Positions 1 to 8,946 of a DNA stretch of 64,000 nt are shown here, one piece after another. A program made the position numbers and the translations under genes. Numbering within the stretch: the first letter of the stretch is position 1; each line of letters starts with the position of its first letter. The stretch lies in assembly GCA_964593455.1 (NCBI GenBank), contig CAZQHK010000004.1:94647-158646 (forward strand), written 5' to 3'. Below the pieces are notes generated by a model, which saw only the letters and a list, made by a program, of their open reading frames with translations, did no database searches and was not told the DNA's origin. This stretch comes from CAZQHK01 sp964593455 (GTDB lineage: Bacteria; Muiribacteriota; CAYSPT01).

Positions 1-2
1 AG

Positions 3-2222
3 TCCGGCGGCATCACTCGCAGTCATCTCAGGTTCGGCAAGAGCAAGATCCAGTCGCCGTACCTGGTGGAAAACGCCCACTTCCTGGCCTGTCACAATCA
101 GGCTTTCATCGGCCGCTACGATGTGCTTCAGGGGATCAAGGAGAACGGCGTCTTCCTGCTGAACTCCAACTGGGACACGAACGAGGTGTTCGAGCACTTC
201 ACCCGTGACATGCAAAAGACCATCACCGAGAAGAATGTCAAGGTCTACAATATCGATGCCCTCAAGATTGCCAATGCCGTAGGTCTGGGTGGTCGAATCA
301 ACACCGTCATGCAGACCGCTTTCTTCATTATCTCCGGTGTGTTGGAGAGAAACGAGGCCGTCGAGATGATCAAGAAAACCATTAAAAAAACCTACGGCCG
401 CAAGGGTGACGAAGTGGTGCAGATGAACTTCAACGCCGTGGACAAGACCGACGAAGCCCTGGTCCAGGTGGAGATACCGAAGGAACTTCCGGAGAAATAC
501 CTGGAGCCGAAGAAACTCGTACCCGACAACGCTCCCGCCTTCGTCAAGAATGTTATCGAGAAAATCATGCGGGAGAAGGGCGACGAGGTGCCGGTGTCGG
601 CCATGCCCTACGACGGGTTCGTGCCGAGTGGAACCACCGCGCTCGAGAAGCGGGGCGTGGCTCCCTTTGTGCCGCATTGGATCGCCGAGAACTGTATCCA
701 GTGTAACCAGTGTTCTTTCGTATGCCCCCACGCCGCCATCAGAACCAAGCTCATCGACCGGAACCTGCTTAACAATAAGCCCGAGCAGTTTACCACGCTC
801 AAGGCGTTGGGCAAGGACGGGGCCGAGCACGACTACAAGGTCCAGGTCTTCATCGAGGACTGCATCGGCTGCATGAATTGCGTCAACGAGTGTCCCAAGG
901 GCGCCCTGGCGGCCAAAACCCTCGAGGAAGAGCGGGAAATCGGCGAGAACGCTAATCAGGTTTTCTTCTCCTCGCTGCCGGAGGACGTACTGAGTGTGCA
1001 GGTCCGGGAACACTCGGTCAAAGGCAGCCAGTTCAAACAACCGTTGCTGGAGTTCTCGGGTGCCTGTGCCGGTTGTGGAGAGACCCCGTATGTCAGACTG
1101 ATCACCCAGCTTTACGGGAACCGGATGATCGTAGCCAACGCCACCGGCTGTTCCTCGATCTGGGGCGCTACCTTCCCCACCATCCCGTATTGTAAAAACA
1201 AGGACGGGCATGGTCCCACCTGGGCCAACAGCTTGTTTGAAGACAACGCCGAATACGGTTTTGGGATGCGCCTGGCGGTAAACGCTAACCGGCGGCAGCT
1301 CAAGTACAACGTGGAGAAAGCCTTGAAAGCCGGAATCGGCGGAGAGCTCGAGAAAGCCCTGGAAAAAGCCCTGGAACTGTGGGATCAGACAGACGCAGAA
1401 GCCAAACGGAACACCTACACGATCAAGTCATTACTCCCGGCAGCCATTGAGGCCGCCGCCGGTGAACGGAAGCACTCGCTGAGAAAACTGTACGAGCTAC
1501 AGCGCTACTTCGTGAAGAAGAGCGTCTGGGCCTTTGGTGGTGACGGCTGGGCCTACGACATCGGCTACGGCGGACTGGACCACGTGCTGGCCATGAATAA
1601 GGACATCAACGTGCTGGTCATGGACACCGAAGTCTACTCCAACACCGGTGGCCAGTCTTCCAAGGCCACACCACTGGGCGCTATCGCCCAGTTTGCCGCC
1701 GCCGGTAAGCGGACTGTCAAGAAGGACCTGGGAATGATGGCCATGACCTACGGCTACGTGTATGTGGCCTCCGTAGCCATGGGCGCCAACAAAAGCCAAC
1801 TGATGAAAGCCATCACCGAAGCCGAGGCTTTCGACGGGCCGTCCCTTATCATCGCCTACGCACCGTGTATCAACCACGGATTTGATATGGCCAAAACCCA
1901 GCAGGAAGAAAAGGCCGCAGTGGAATCAGGTTACTGGACTTTGTACCGCTTCGATCCGAGACTGAAAGCTCAGGGTAAAAACCCGCTACAGCTCGACAGC
2001 AAAGAGCCCAACGGCAAGATCCGCGAGTTCCTGGACGGTGAAGTCCGCTATACCTCCCTGAAGCGGACCCTGCCCGAAGATGCCGAGCGGTTGTTCTCCC
2101 AGGTACAGAAGGACGTGGTGGAACGCTACCTGAAGTACAAGCACCTGGCCTCAATGGATTACAGCCAGTTCCAGCAGGAAAACAACTCTGATGAGAATTC
2201 CAGGGAAATGATCAACGAATAA
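3..2222 (+). CDS. nifJ: Pyruvate:ferredoxin (flavodoxin) oxidoreductase, 3' part
   Basis: The reading frame is open to the left edge, so the N-terminal pyrimidine-binding half is outside the window; about 739 residues remain. In order one sees the end of a core domain (SGGITRSHLRFG near the edge), the gamma domain, two 4Fe-4S motifs (CIQCNQCSFVCP at 692-727 and CIGCMNCVNECP at 861-896), then the TPP-binding domain with CAGCGETPY, GDGWAYDIGYGG and YSNTGGQSSKATP. The family oxidatively decarboxylates pyruvate to acetyl-CoA, reducing ferredoxin or flavodoxin in the cytoplasm, and is typical of anaerobes. All visible cluster and TPP residues are intact. A hairpin terminator follows directly, so this is the last gene of its transcript. 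Confidence 0.96.
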   Translation, partial: SGGITRSHLRFGKSKIQSPYLVENAHFLACHNQAFIGRYDVLQGIKENGVFLLNSNWDTNEVFEHFTRDMQKTITEKNVKVYNIDALKIANAVGLGGRINTVMQTAFFIISGVLERNEAVEMIKKTIKKTYGRKGDEVVQMNFNAVDKTDEALVQVEIPKELPEKYLEPKKLVPDNAPAFVKNVIEKIMREKGDEVPVSAMPYDGFVPSGTTALEKRGVAPFVPHWIAENCIQCNQCSFVCPHAAIRTKLIDRNLLNNKPEQFTTLKALGKDGAEHDYKVQVFIEDCIGCMNCVNECPKGALAAKTLEEEREIGENANQVFFSSLPEDVLSVQVREHSVKGSQFKQPLLEFSGACAGCGETPYVRLITQLYGNRMIVANATGCSSIWGATFPTIPYCKNKDGHGPTWANSLFEDNAEYGFGMRLAVNANRRQLKYNVEKALKAGIGGELEKALEKALELWDQTDAEAKRNTYTIKSLLPAAIEAAAGERKHSLRKLYELQRYFVKKSVWAFGGDGWAYDIGYGGLDHVLAMNKDINVLVMDTEVYSNTGGQSSKATPLGAIAQFAAAGKRTVKKDLGMMAMTYGYVYVASVAMGANKSQLMKAITEAEAFDGPSLIIAYAPCINHGFDMAKTQQEEKAAVESGYWTLYRFDPRLKAQGKNPLQLDSKEPNGKIREFLDGEVRYTSLKRTLPEDAERLFSQVQKDVVERYLKYKHLASMDYSQFQQENNSDENSREMINE

Positions 2223-2247
2223 CTGAAAATTTTCAATCAGCAAACGC

Positions 2248-2288
2248 AAACGAGATAGCGCGGACAGTGAGCGCCATCTCGTTTTTTA
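2248..2288 (+). terminator. Rho-independent terminator after nifJ
   Basis: A long, nearly perfect stem (AAACGAGATAGCGC at 2248-2261 against GCGCCATCTCGTTT at 2271-2284) with a 9-nt loop is followed by a T run. It lies 26 nt after the nifJ stop codon. Confidence 0.85.
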
Positions 2289-2310
2289 TTCTCAAGCAAT
2301 ATGGAGTTGG

Positions 2311-2427
2311 AGATTAAGATTTTTACCCGGGCGAAGGCTTATCCCTTCCTCTAAACGTATGAGCAAACATTGAGGAGTAACGGTAGCCGGGTGGTCCCAC
2401 CCTCAAGCAAGTAAGGATAGAAAGTTA
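2311..2427 (+). repeat. Intergenic structured repeat, copy 1
   Basis: Shares the core of the 110-bp family. On this strand it begins with TTTTTACCCGGGCG and ends with GCCGGGTGGTCCCACCC then TCAAGCAAG and a purine-rich tail GATAGAAAG. The GGGTGGTCCCACCC core is a perfect inverted repeat. The copy lies after the nifJ terminator, between convergent genes. Another CTCAAGCAA at 2291-2299 hints that a second partial unit abuts it. Confidence 0.75.
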
Positions 2428-2429
2428 AG

Positions 2430-3320
2430 TTATTCAGGAACCATCACTACCCGGCAGGTGTTGTAATTGATACCGTTGACCGGATTGAACCGGGCCCGGT
2501 TAGCCGAGCGGCATTCATCTGCCGTTACCAACCAGCCGCCGCCGCGGATTATCCGGTCATGCCCGGTGGCCGGTCCCGGAGGATCATCCAACGGGCTTGA
2601 ACTGTAGTAATCTTTCCCGTACCAATCCTGACACCACTCCCAGGCGTTACCGTGCATGTCATAAAGGCCCCAGGCGTTCGGTTCCTTAACTCCTCCGGGT
2701 TGAGGTTTCAGTCCTGAGTTTTTTATGTACCAGGCATGATGTTTCAGCTGATCGACATCATCGCCGAAAGAGTATTCTCCACCGCTGCCTGCCCGGCAGG
2801 CGTATTCCCATTCGGCTTCAGTAGGTATACGGTACGTATGACCGGTCTTTTCCGAAAGCTTCCGGACAAACTCCTGGCAATCAAACCACGATATCCGTTC
2901 CACCGGCCGGGAGGTTGTCTGGTACCCACTTGGATTAATACCCATAACAGCCAGCCACTGTGCCTGTGTTACCTCGTACTTACCCATGTAGAATCCCCGG
3001 GATATCCGGACAGTATGAGATGGTTTTTCATCCTCATGATTGGTCTCTGAGCCCATGATGAACTCTCCGGGAGGAATCCATACCAATTCCAATAATACTT
3101 CGGTATCAAGTTTCTCCACGAAAAGACGCTCGAATGCAAACTCGGTTGTTTCTCCGGTTGATTCTTCTTTAACGGCTCTGGTAGCCATACCTGATAGCTG
3201 CGAGAAAATGCAAAACGAATCCAATTCGGGACACTGATCATCTATCTGTTTTCCGGCTGTGACGCCGGTGGTAAAGCCGATAAATAAAGCGAGGGCCAAT
3301 ACGGTATACGAGTGTTTCAT
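2430..3320 (-). CDS. Exported formylglycine-generating-enzyme-like (SUMF1/FGE-sulfatase domain) protein
   Basis: 296 residues. The first 22 residues form a signal peptide (MKHSYTVLALALFIGFTTGV), so the protein is probably periplasmic. The rest is one SUMF1-type domain: WIPPGEFIMGS, then FYMGKYEVTQAQW, PVERISWFDCQEF, YRIPTEAEWEYACRAG, LYDMHGNAWEWCQDWYG and IIRGGGW. True FGEs oxidise a sulfatase Cys or Ser to formylglycine, but this family also includes EgtB and PvdO types and many proteins of unknown role. The usual paired catalytic Cys arrangement near the C-terminus is not evident (one CRSA and one TCRVV remain), and no sulfatase gene is in the window, so the substrate is unknown. A good promoter lies just upstream. 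Confidence 0.85.
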   Translation of the reverse strand: MKHSYTVLALALFIGFTTGVTAGKQIDDQCPELDSFCIFSQLSGMATRAVKEESTGETTEFAFERLFVEKLDTEVLLELVWIPPGEFIMGSETNHEDEKPSHTVRISRGFYMGKYEVTQAQWLAVMGINPSGYQTTSRPVERISWFDCQEFVRKLSEKTGHTYRIPTEAEWEYACRAGSGGEYSFGDDVDQLKHHAWYIKNSGLKPQPGGVKEPNAWGLYDMHGNAWEWCQDWYGKDYYSSSPLDDPPGPATGHDRIIRGGGWLVTADECRSANRARFNPVNGINYNTCRVVMVPE

Positions 3321-3329
3321 AATATCCTA

Positions 3330-3358
3330 ATCGTATGTAAAAACCGGAGTTTTGTCAA
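3330..3358 (-). promoter_or_regulatory. Sigma-70-type promoter for the FGE-like gene
   Basis: Reading the minus strand: TTGACA (3358-3353), 17-nt spacer, TACGAT (3335-3330). The -10 box ends 9 nt before the ATG at 3320, so the leader would be extremely short; a weak AGGA lies between them. Confidence 0.5.
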
Positions 3359-3364
3359 TACTCG

Positions 3365-4087
3365 TTACTGCATTTTCCGGGTCAATATATCGCTGAGAAG
3401 CAATTGCGCTAATCGGTTGTCCGGATTTCTTGTGAGCACACTCTTAAGTGTGCCAAAAGCTTCCTCGAAACGTCCCGCCTGAGCATAAGCTTTTCCCAAT
3501 AACACCCGTACATCCTCCGATTGCGGATACTCCATGCGAAGCGCCACGAAAACAGACACCGCTTTGTTGATATCGCCACCAAGGGCTCGAGGCAACTCCA
3601 GTCTAACCGCACCATCCAAAATCCGGGCCAGGAGATGATCCGGATACGCTTTCAAGCAGACCGTGGCGATACGTTTCGATTGCGCCCCATACATAAGACA
3701 GTCCTTTCCCTTACCACGAGCCATGAACAAATAGACCAATCCACGATAGATAACCGGTTCGATCGAGTCCGGATTAGACTTTTCTGCGCGCAGAAGGGCT
3801 CGTTCCGCCTGGCGGCCATACTCTTTAACTTTATTCGTATTTCCGGCCACATACTGGACAAACTGCAACCGCTGTAAGATCAAACCCTCTCCGAGATGGT
3901 GCATATACTCTTTTTTGCCACGCAGGCGGCGTATGATATGTAAAGCGTTTTCAAGCGTTTTCAGATCGTAAGTACGAACACCTTGCTCATACAGGTTGAC
4001 GGCTTTTTCAAATCCGCCGGCACGCAAGACAAGAGGAGCCGCCAACACAATACTCAGCAATATAGCTGCCACAATTACTTTTTTCAT
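3365..4087 (-). CDS. Exported TPR-type protein of unknown function
   Basis: 240 residues with an N-terminal signal peptide (MKKVIVAAILLSIVLAAPLV) and then helical, TPR-like units, clearest at the C-terminus (DVRVLLGKAYAQAGRFEEAF, then TLKSVLTRNPDNRLAQLLL). The middle section (RALLRAEKSNPDSIEPVIYR) resembles the helical hairpins of TRAP-transporter-associated TatT proteins, but I cannot assign it. The start is supported by the signal peptide. It begins 1 nt after the fxsA stop, so the two are surely cotranscribed. Confidence 0.75.
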   Translation of the reverse strand: MKKVIVAAILLSIVLAAPLVLRAGGFEKAVNLYEQGVRTYDLKTLENALHIIRRLRGKKEYMHHLGEGLILQRLQFVQYVAGNTNKVKEYGRQAERALLRAEKSNPDSIEPVIYRGLVYLFMARGKGKDCLMYGAQSKRIATVCLKAYPDHLLARILDGAVRLELPRALGGDINKAVSVFVALRMEYPQSEDVRVLLGKAYAQAGRFEEAFGTLKSVLTRNPDNRLAQLLLSDILTRKMQ

Positions 4088-4088
4088 T

Positions 4089-4502
4089 TTAAATTATACG
4101 ATCCTCAGGAGGTTTGATATGAATGCGAACTGTCTTCGTCTTCATCCACTGATCGAACTTGTAACGCAAGTATCGTTTAAACCAGTAGCGGGTGAGCGGG
4201 AACAGGATAAGCAGACCGGCGATATCCGTAATAAATCCGGGAGTTAGAAGCACGATACCGGCGATAAAGATGAGAAGAGCATCAAGCATATCTTCCGCCG
4301 GCATGATTCCCTGGTTCAACTTGGATTTCACTTGGCTCATCGTGTGAGCACCCTGCATCCGGGCCAGCGCCGCGCCGAGCAGGGCGGTGATAATTACCAC
4401 ACCAACAGTGGTGAGCGAACCTATACGGCCGCCAAGCTCAATGAGCACATATATCTCGGCTATAGGTATCAGCGCAAACGCCAGGAATAGTTTCAGAAAC
4501 AT
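4089..4502 (-). CDS. fxsA: FxsA family membrane protein
   Basis: 137 residues with the family's hydrophobic pattern: FALIPIAEIYVLIELGGRIG at the N-terminus, TVGVVIITALLGAALARMQG, and IAGIVLLTPGFITDIAGLLI before a basic tail. FxsA is an inner-membrane protein; in E. coli its overexpression blocks phage T7 exclusion by F, but its normal role is unknown. A TATAAT stands 12 nt before the ATG on this strand without a convincing -35 box; if real, the mRNA would be nearly leaderless. The gene is followed directly by the TPR gene. Confidence 0.85.
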   Translation of the reverse strand: MFLKLFLAFALIPIAEIYVLIELGGRIGSLTTVGVVIITALLGAALARMQGAHTMSQVKSKLNQGIMPAEDMLDALLIFIAGIVLLTPGFITDIAGLLILFPLTRYWFKRYLRYKFDQWMKTKTVRIHIKPPEDRII

Positions 4503-4646
4503 GTTTATATTATACCACCAACTGCCGCCCGTTTATTACGTTTTCTATGCCTTCCGTTTTGACCACGCAGCCTTGTTTTAAGCACCTTAACCGAAGGCAA
4601 ACATGATAGTTGCACCCATATCCGGACCACTCCCTACAACCGTTCG

Positions 4647-4676
4647 TTGACAGTGCGGGAATAGCGATGCTAGAAT
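4647..4676 (+). promoter_or_regulatory. Sigma-70-type promoter for the giant DHH-like gene
   Basis: TTGACA (4647-4652), 18-nt spacer, TAGAAT (4671-4676). Predicted transcription start is about 4683, only some 10-20 nt before the possible GTG starts. Confidence 0.7.
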
Positions 4677-4693
4677 AACGATTATTTGGCCCA

Positions 4694-7600
4694 GTGAAAG
4701 GAGTGCATTCGCTCCTGCGAAAAAAAATATTTATCATTCATGGGAAAGGTGTCAAGGACGGGTTCGGACAGGAAGGCGGTGGTGATCTCGACACCATCGG
4801 TTCCAACGTATTTTACGGGGCCTGGTTCGTTGATCAATTTAGAAAAGAACACGGATCCGACCCGGTCTACGGTGAACATTACGAGTTTGATTTCGTTAAC
4901 TACGGTAACGGGATAGCCCACCTGGCGGTCCATCGGGGCTGCGACATCTACCTTCCCGATTTTCCTATCGACGCTATGGCGGCCCGGCTGAAACTGCTTA
5001 TAGTGAAAGACCGCAACGAAGTAGCGGCACGGGTTGCTTGTTTTGAGTGTATGAACGAAATCCGGGCTCTGGCTCTGAAAAACGCCGCCACTCTGAGCGG
5101 TGATGTCAAATCGCTGGCCAATAACGTACTCAAAACCGGAAACAAAGTTCTCGGAGAAGGAACATCCATTTACGATATTACCTTTTATTCTGCTTTCCTC
5201 GAAGTGCTAAAGGCGCTTCTGGAAGCGGATTATAAACTCGATGCGGAGGGTCCCGGGCTGGAAATAGAAACCCGCATGAACCGGGAAGACTACCTGGTTG
5301 ACGTGATTTCGCTTATGCAGGAAGAGAAACTCGAAAACCTAAAAATAGCGGTAGACGAAGCCCTTTCGGAGATGGACAAGGAACTTGACTCGTTTTTCAA
5401 AGGAGTATCAGAAAAAGAACTGCTGGATATCATCCGCGATATCGGCCGTTACGGATTTATTATGGGCATGCGGGCGGACCTCTTCTCTGTCTTGATGGAG
5501 TGTATGACCTTGATCAAGACGCTTTCCCAGGCAGAGAAATTGGTAACACCCGCCCGGCAGTCATCCATTGCGGGAGCCCGGGACAAGATCAAGTTCCTGG
5601 TGGAAACGGTTTTTGATGATGTCGCTCTGTTCAAAAAAGGTCTGATAGACGTCGAGGCAGCAGCTGAACCCCTGGAAGCCGCGGTAGCTAAACTCAAGTC
5701 AGCGTTTAAAGCTTTGCTCGCCGCCGCCGACTCCCCGGTTACAGATGATGACAACGACGTTCTTACTTTGATGTTATGTGAGGAATCCAACGGCCGGCCG
5801 GTAAAAGGAATTGATGTTACGGTGAAAACCGTACTAGGTAATGCTCGTCTCGTACCATTCGGTAAGACAGGGGGAGGTACACCTTCTATTACTGTTCCGA
5901 CCGACACTGAAGGCGCCATCCAGGTTTCTATAGTCGGTGACCAATCGGATTATCTCCTCCAGGGCACATATGATAATCTTAACACCGTCTACTACCCGGA
6001 AACCGTCGAAGTGCCCGAGGAAATTCTTACCGGAGACATAATCGAAACCGCCAGTGAAGGCGGCGAAACGAGCGAAGAACTTCCCGAAGTGGAACGGGCA
6101 CAGCTGGTCGGGCTAAAGCTGGTCGAAGAGGATTTCCGGTTTCTGGCAGAAAATGATGTATATGTCCGGAGAATCGACGATCACCATCCTTACACACCGG
6201 TTATACTTCAACTCCTGGAACGATTGAAAGATGAGGGTTTAATAGAACACATCAAACTTTCCAGTCTTCCCCGGGGGCAGGAAGAACCGCCCGAGAAACA
6301 AAAGTGCGGGGCCGACCTGATCTACGAGCAGCTGATCCAGGGTAAGGAAGCCGACAATGACGGGATGACACACCTGCGCTACCTGGCTCACGTCCAGGAT
6401 CTTCATCTGGAAGAAAACGATGACGCTATTAATATATCCAAGCTGATCGGTTCCGGGTACAGCAAGATAGCTATGGTCCGCCGCCTGGCAGAGGTCAAAT
6501 CACTGGCCGAGCTTAACGACCTCATCGCCAACGAATGGATGATGCGGGTCAAGAAGTATGAGAACGGCCTGGCCAAAGTGCTTCCCCGGTTGGAGAAATG
6601 CATGGAACGGATCCATCTGATTACTCCCCGCCCGGATGGCGATTACACCTGTAATCTGGGATTGCGGGCAAAAATCCGTAAGTGGTTCTCTTTCCTCTTT
6701 ATGAGAGATGAAAAACAAAGACTTACATACATTAAAGACCTTTACGCTTCTCAGCCGGACAATTCGCTCCGGGTGATGGCCGTGCTTTCTCCCTTCACCG
6801 ACGTACGGGCCGGGGAGACCAAGATCAACGTGGCCTCCGCCATCAACTACTTGAAAACCAAGTATACCTTTGATTACTTCTTCTATTGTTACGGATCGTC
6901 ACTCATGACTATGCGGAAGTTTACCGAACGTGAACTGCCGCTCGATCTCTCCATGTGGTCCCAGTTCGTGGGTTCAAAGTCCGATGGCGGGCACGCCGCG
7001 GCCGCTACCTGCAAACCCGGCAGTAATCCGAAGTTTCCACAGAGAACCCTGGAAAAAATCAATGACCTTAACTTTCCTCTGTATGCAAGCTACCTGGGAA
7101 CCCGGCTATCAGATCACCTGGATCTCGAACTCTATCAGGTACAGGAACCTTCCCGGAAAGAGTTGGAGAAAACGATAGCTATCGAGGCTGCCGAATTGGA
7201 GTCTTCGTTAATGGAAATGATTATGGAACCGCCAGGAGGCAATTCCGGTACACCAGTCAGAATATTGGCGGCGCTGGCTCCCACGGGAGGCAGGATGACA
7301 TTTCCGCTGGCGATGAATCACATCAACAACCGGTATCAACCCGACTACCTCTTTTTCTGCCGCGGCAGCTCTGGATTGGCCATAAGGAAAATGTCCCCCC
7401 GCGCCGGAACCATCAATATGGAAGCGCTGGTAGGGCTGCTCGGAACAGAAGAAGATCATTGGACCGATACCGCCGCCACCCTTTCACCGGCTAAGAATCC
7501 CGCGTTTCCTCGAAAGGCTTTCCAGTTCGTCAACGACATACTCTACATACCCTACCTGGAGTACGTCGGGAAACTCGTGGAAAAATCATCACAACTGAAA

Positions 7601-8134
7601 CTGGTTTCTCTGCAGGAAATGACCGGCAATCCCTATTCACCGCTCCAGGAAGCTACTATCCAGCGGACGCTCGCCGACGGAAGACTAATTACCCTGTCTT
7701 CTCAAGAAGGAGGCCTGGTAGAACGGCTCAAGGGAGGAAAACTGAAAGTCGCGGTAATACTTTCACCGTTTACCGACCGCGAAAAAGGAGAACCGCGCGT
7801 GCTGCTACCGCTGCTGGCTCACTATGTCCGGAAAAAGAAGGGAGCCGATTACCTGTTCCTGTGCAAAAGCGCTTTCAACATCGCGGCCAGGCGGCTTAAT
7901 CCCAGCGAAACGTTTCTCGATCTTAAACAACTGGCCAACGAGGTGGGTGAATCGGAAAGTGTCATTTCCGAAGACTGTATCGTCGCCTATCCACAAAACC
8001 ATCCCCATTTTCCGATGAGCAAGTTCCGCCGGGTCAACAGGCGTAATATAGAGGATTACACCCAGTTTCTGGCCACTAAAACGTCTAAAGTATGCGGGCT
8101 TAAACGGATTACGGTAACTAAACTTTCCGAATAG
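4694..8134 (+). CDS. Giant divergent DHH/DHHA1-like phosphoesterase family protein with large insert
   Basis: 1,146 residues, no signal peptide or membrane segment, probably cytoplasmic. I see a split DHH-type core: GGGDLDTIGSN (about 28-38) resembles motif I of NrnA/RecJ enzymes, CDIYLPDFPID (83-93) could be motif II, and RIDDHHPYTP carries the DHH triad (D496-H497-H498), followed by CGADLIYEQL and a late helical motif. Between motifs II and III lies a helical insert (about 100-350) and a beta-rich, Ig-like stretch (about 355-440). The C-terminal third has three degenerate copies of a roughly 110-residue unit (about 690-810, 853-970, 1015-1135) with a core like (R/K)VxAxLSPFTD...DYxFxC; the first keeps DGGHAAAA, like the GGH motif of DHHA1. 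Family members hydrolyse nanoRNA, cyclic dinucleotides or pyrophosphate; the activity here is unknown. GTG starts at 4694 and 4703 are both possible; an AAAGGAG overlaps the second. Confidence 0.7.
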   Translation: MKGVHSLLRKKIFIIHGKGVKDGFGQEGGGDLDTIGSNVFYGAWFVDQFRKEHGSDPVYGEHYEFDFVNYGNGIAHLAVHRGCDIYLPDFPIDAMAARLKLLIVKDRNEVAARVACFECMNEIRALALKNAATLSGDVKSLANNVLKTGNKVLGEGTSIYDITFYSAFLEVLKALLEADYKLDAEGPGLEIETRMNREDYLVDVISLMQEEKLENLKIAVDEALSEMDKELDSFFKGVSEKELLDIIRDIGRYGFIMGMRADLFSVLMECMTLIKTLSQAEKLVTPARQSSIAGARDKIKFLVETVFDDVALFKKGLIDVEAAAEPLEAAVAKLKSAFKALLAAADSPVTDDDNDVLTLMLCEESNGRPVKGIDVTVKTVLGNARLVPFGKTGGGTPSITVPTDTEGAIQVSIVGDQSDYLLQGTYDNLNTVYYPETVEVPEEILTGDIIETASEGGETSEELPEVERAQLVGLKLVEEDFRFLAENDVYVRRIDDHHPYTPVILQLLERLKDEGLIEHIKLSSLPRGQEEPPEKQKCGADLIYEQLIQGKEADNDGMTHLRYLAHVQDLHLEENDDAINISKLIGSGYSKIAMVRRLAEVKSLAELNDLIANEWMMRVKKYENGLAKVLPRLEKCMERIHLITPRPDGDYTCNLGLRAKIRKWFSFLFMRDEKQRLTYIKDLYASQPDNSLRVMAVLSPFTDVRAGETKINVASAINYLKTKYTFDYFFYCYGSSLMTMRKFTERELPLDLSMWSQFVGSKSDGGHAAAATCKPGSNPKFPQRTLEKINDLNFPLYASYLGTRLSDHLDLELYQVQEPSRKELEKTIAIEAAELESSLMEMIMEPPGGNSGTPVRILAALAPTGGRMTFPLAMNHINNRYQPDYLFFCRGSSGLAIRKMSPRAGTINMEALVGLLGTEEDHWTDTAATLSPAKNPAFPRKAFQFVNDILYIPYLEYVGKLVEKSSQLKLVSLQEMTGNPYSPLQEATIQRTLADGRLITLSSQEGGLVERLKGGKLKVAVILSPFTDREKGEPRVLLPLLAHYVRKKKGADYLFLCKSAFNIAARRLNPSETFLDLKQLANEVGESESVISEDCIVAYPQNHPHFPMSKFRRVNRRNIEDYTQFLATKTSKVCGLKRITVTKLSE

Positions 8135-8227
8135 GATAAAGCCGTCCGGAATTTTTCCATCTTAAGTACTCTTCCGAACATGCCGATACTGCTAATAACG
8201 GAAGCAACGGGATGGAGAATAAAAAAA

Positions 8228-8481
8228 ATGACTAAGCTGGTACACAACGAAGCGGTAACGAGTTTTTTGAAACTGTCCGGTATTATAGCCATGCTGGCGG
8301 CAGCCCACGTGTTCCTCTAAAGAAACACCACTGCCCGATACCTGTGGATATCCCTTTTACCATAATAACCGTGGCTATCAGCTACGGCCTGCTGTACTTT
8401 CTGCTTACATCGCTGAGAGAAGCGAATCGAAGCAGGGAGAACAAACGCATGTTTTTTGAAGAGATAACTCTGCAGACTTAG
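8228..8481 (+). pseudogene. Possible small membrane protein interrupted by a frameshift
   Basis: An ATG at 8228, 9 nt after GGAG, opens a 30-residue ORF (MTKLVHNEAVTSF, then LKLSGIIAMLAAAHVFL) that stops at 8318-8320. A second frame, open from 8236, continues with VDIPFTIITVAISYGLLYFL and then LTSLREANRSRENKRMFFEE to a TAG at 8479-8481. Joining them by one frameshift near 8311-8320 would give a two-segment membrane protein of about 85 residues. It could also be two overlapping small ORFs, a sequencing error, or chance. This is the only plausible content of the 358-nt interval between the DHH-like gene and the pilin gene. Confidence 0.3.
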
Positions 8482-8492
8482 CTCCGCCAGTC

Positions 8493-8882
8493 CTATTCTT
8501 CCCCGGTAAACGTACCATGCGAAGGTCCTCCGATATTTACACACTTGACAAAGATCCGGCCGTCGGCTTTTTCCTCTATAGCATAAAATCCCTGAGTCCC
8601 CCGATGATATTTACACCGCGGCCGAGGTTTTTTCAAGTAACCGCGCTCTATCAACCGCCTCACCATCAGGTTTTCGCCTTCTTCAATTTCTTCTGCCGAC
8701 CGGTACCATTGAGCGGTTTCAAATATCTTTCTCATATTCATCATGCAGGCTTTTGTGGCCACCCGTTTCCGAATATTCGAGTACCCAAAGGCAGCGATGC
8801 CCGTTAACAGCCCAATAATGGCGATAGCTACCATAAGTTCCACAAGTGTGAAACCGCGACCGCTCATACGCGTCTTGGACAT
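8493..8882 (-). CDS. Type IV prepilin-like protein (pilin/pseudopilin)
   Basis: 129 residues with a canonical prepilin leader: a short basic MSKTRMSGRG followed by FTLVELMVAIAIIGLLTGIA. Prepilin peptidase would cut after the Gly, methylate Phe+1, and Glu+5 is present. The mature domain is short (about 119 residues) and has Cys and Lys/Arg-rich segments. It would assemble into a type IV pilus or pseudopilus across the periplasm. A GspF/PilC homologue is 14 kb away, but no ATPase or secretin is in the window. The type (major, minor or pseudopilin) cannot be told. Confidence 0.88.
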   Translation of the reverse strand: MSKTRMSGRGFTLVELMVAIAIIGLLTGIAAFGYSNIRKRVATKACMMNMRKIFETAQWYRSAEEIEEGENLMVRRLIERGYLKKPRPRCKYHRGTQGFYAIEEKADGRIFVKCVNIGGPSHGTFTGEE

Positions 8883-8946
8883 CGCTGCACCCCAGTCTCC
8901 AAAGGCACTGTTTTCACTATTTTCTGCATGGTCTCAATACACACGT

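Noticed and set aside
1497..1877. Antisense open frames over nifJ
   Set aside because: They run opposite to a strongly conserved gene, have no ribosome-binding site, and show composition typical of complementary-frame artefacts.
2430..3320. FGE-like protein as a sulfatase-activating enzyme
   Set aside because: No sulfatase is nearby and the catalytic cysteine pair is not evident, so only the fold is claimed.
4089..4502. FxsA as evidence of phage exclusion or defence
   Set aside because: FxsA is a common housekeeping-type membrane protein and no phage or defence genes are near it.
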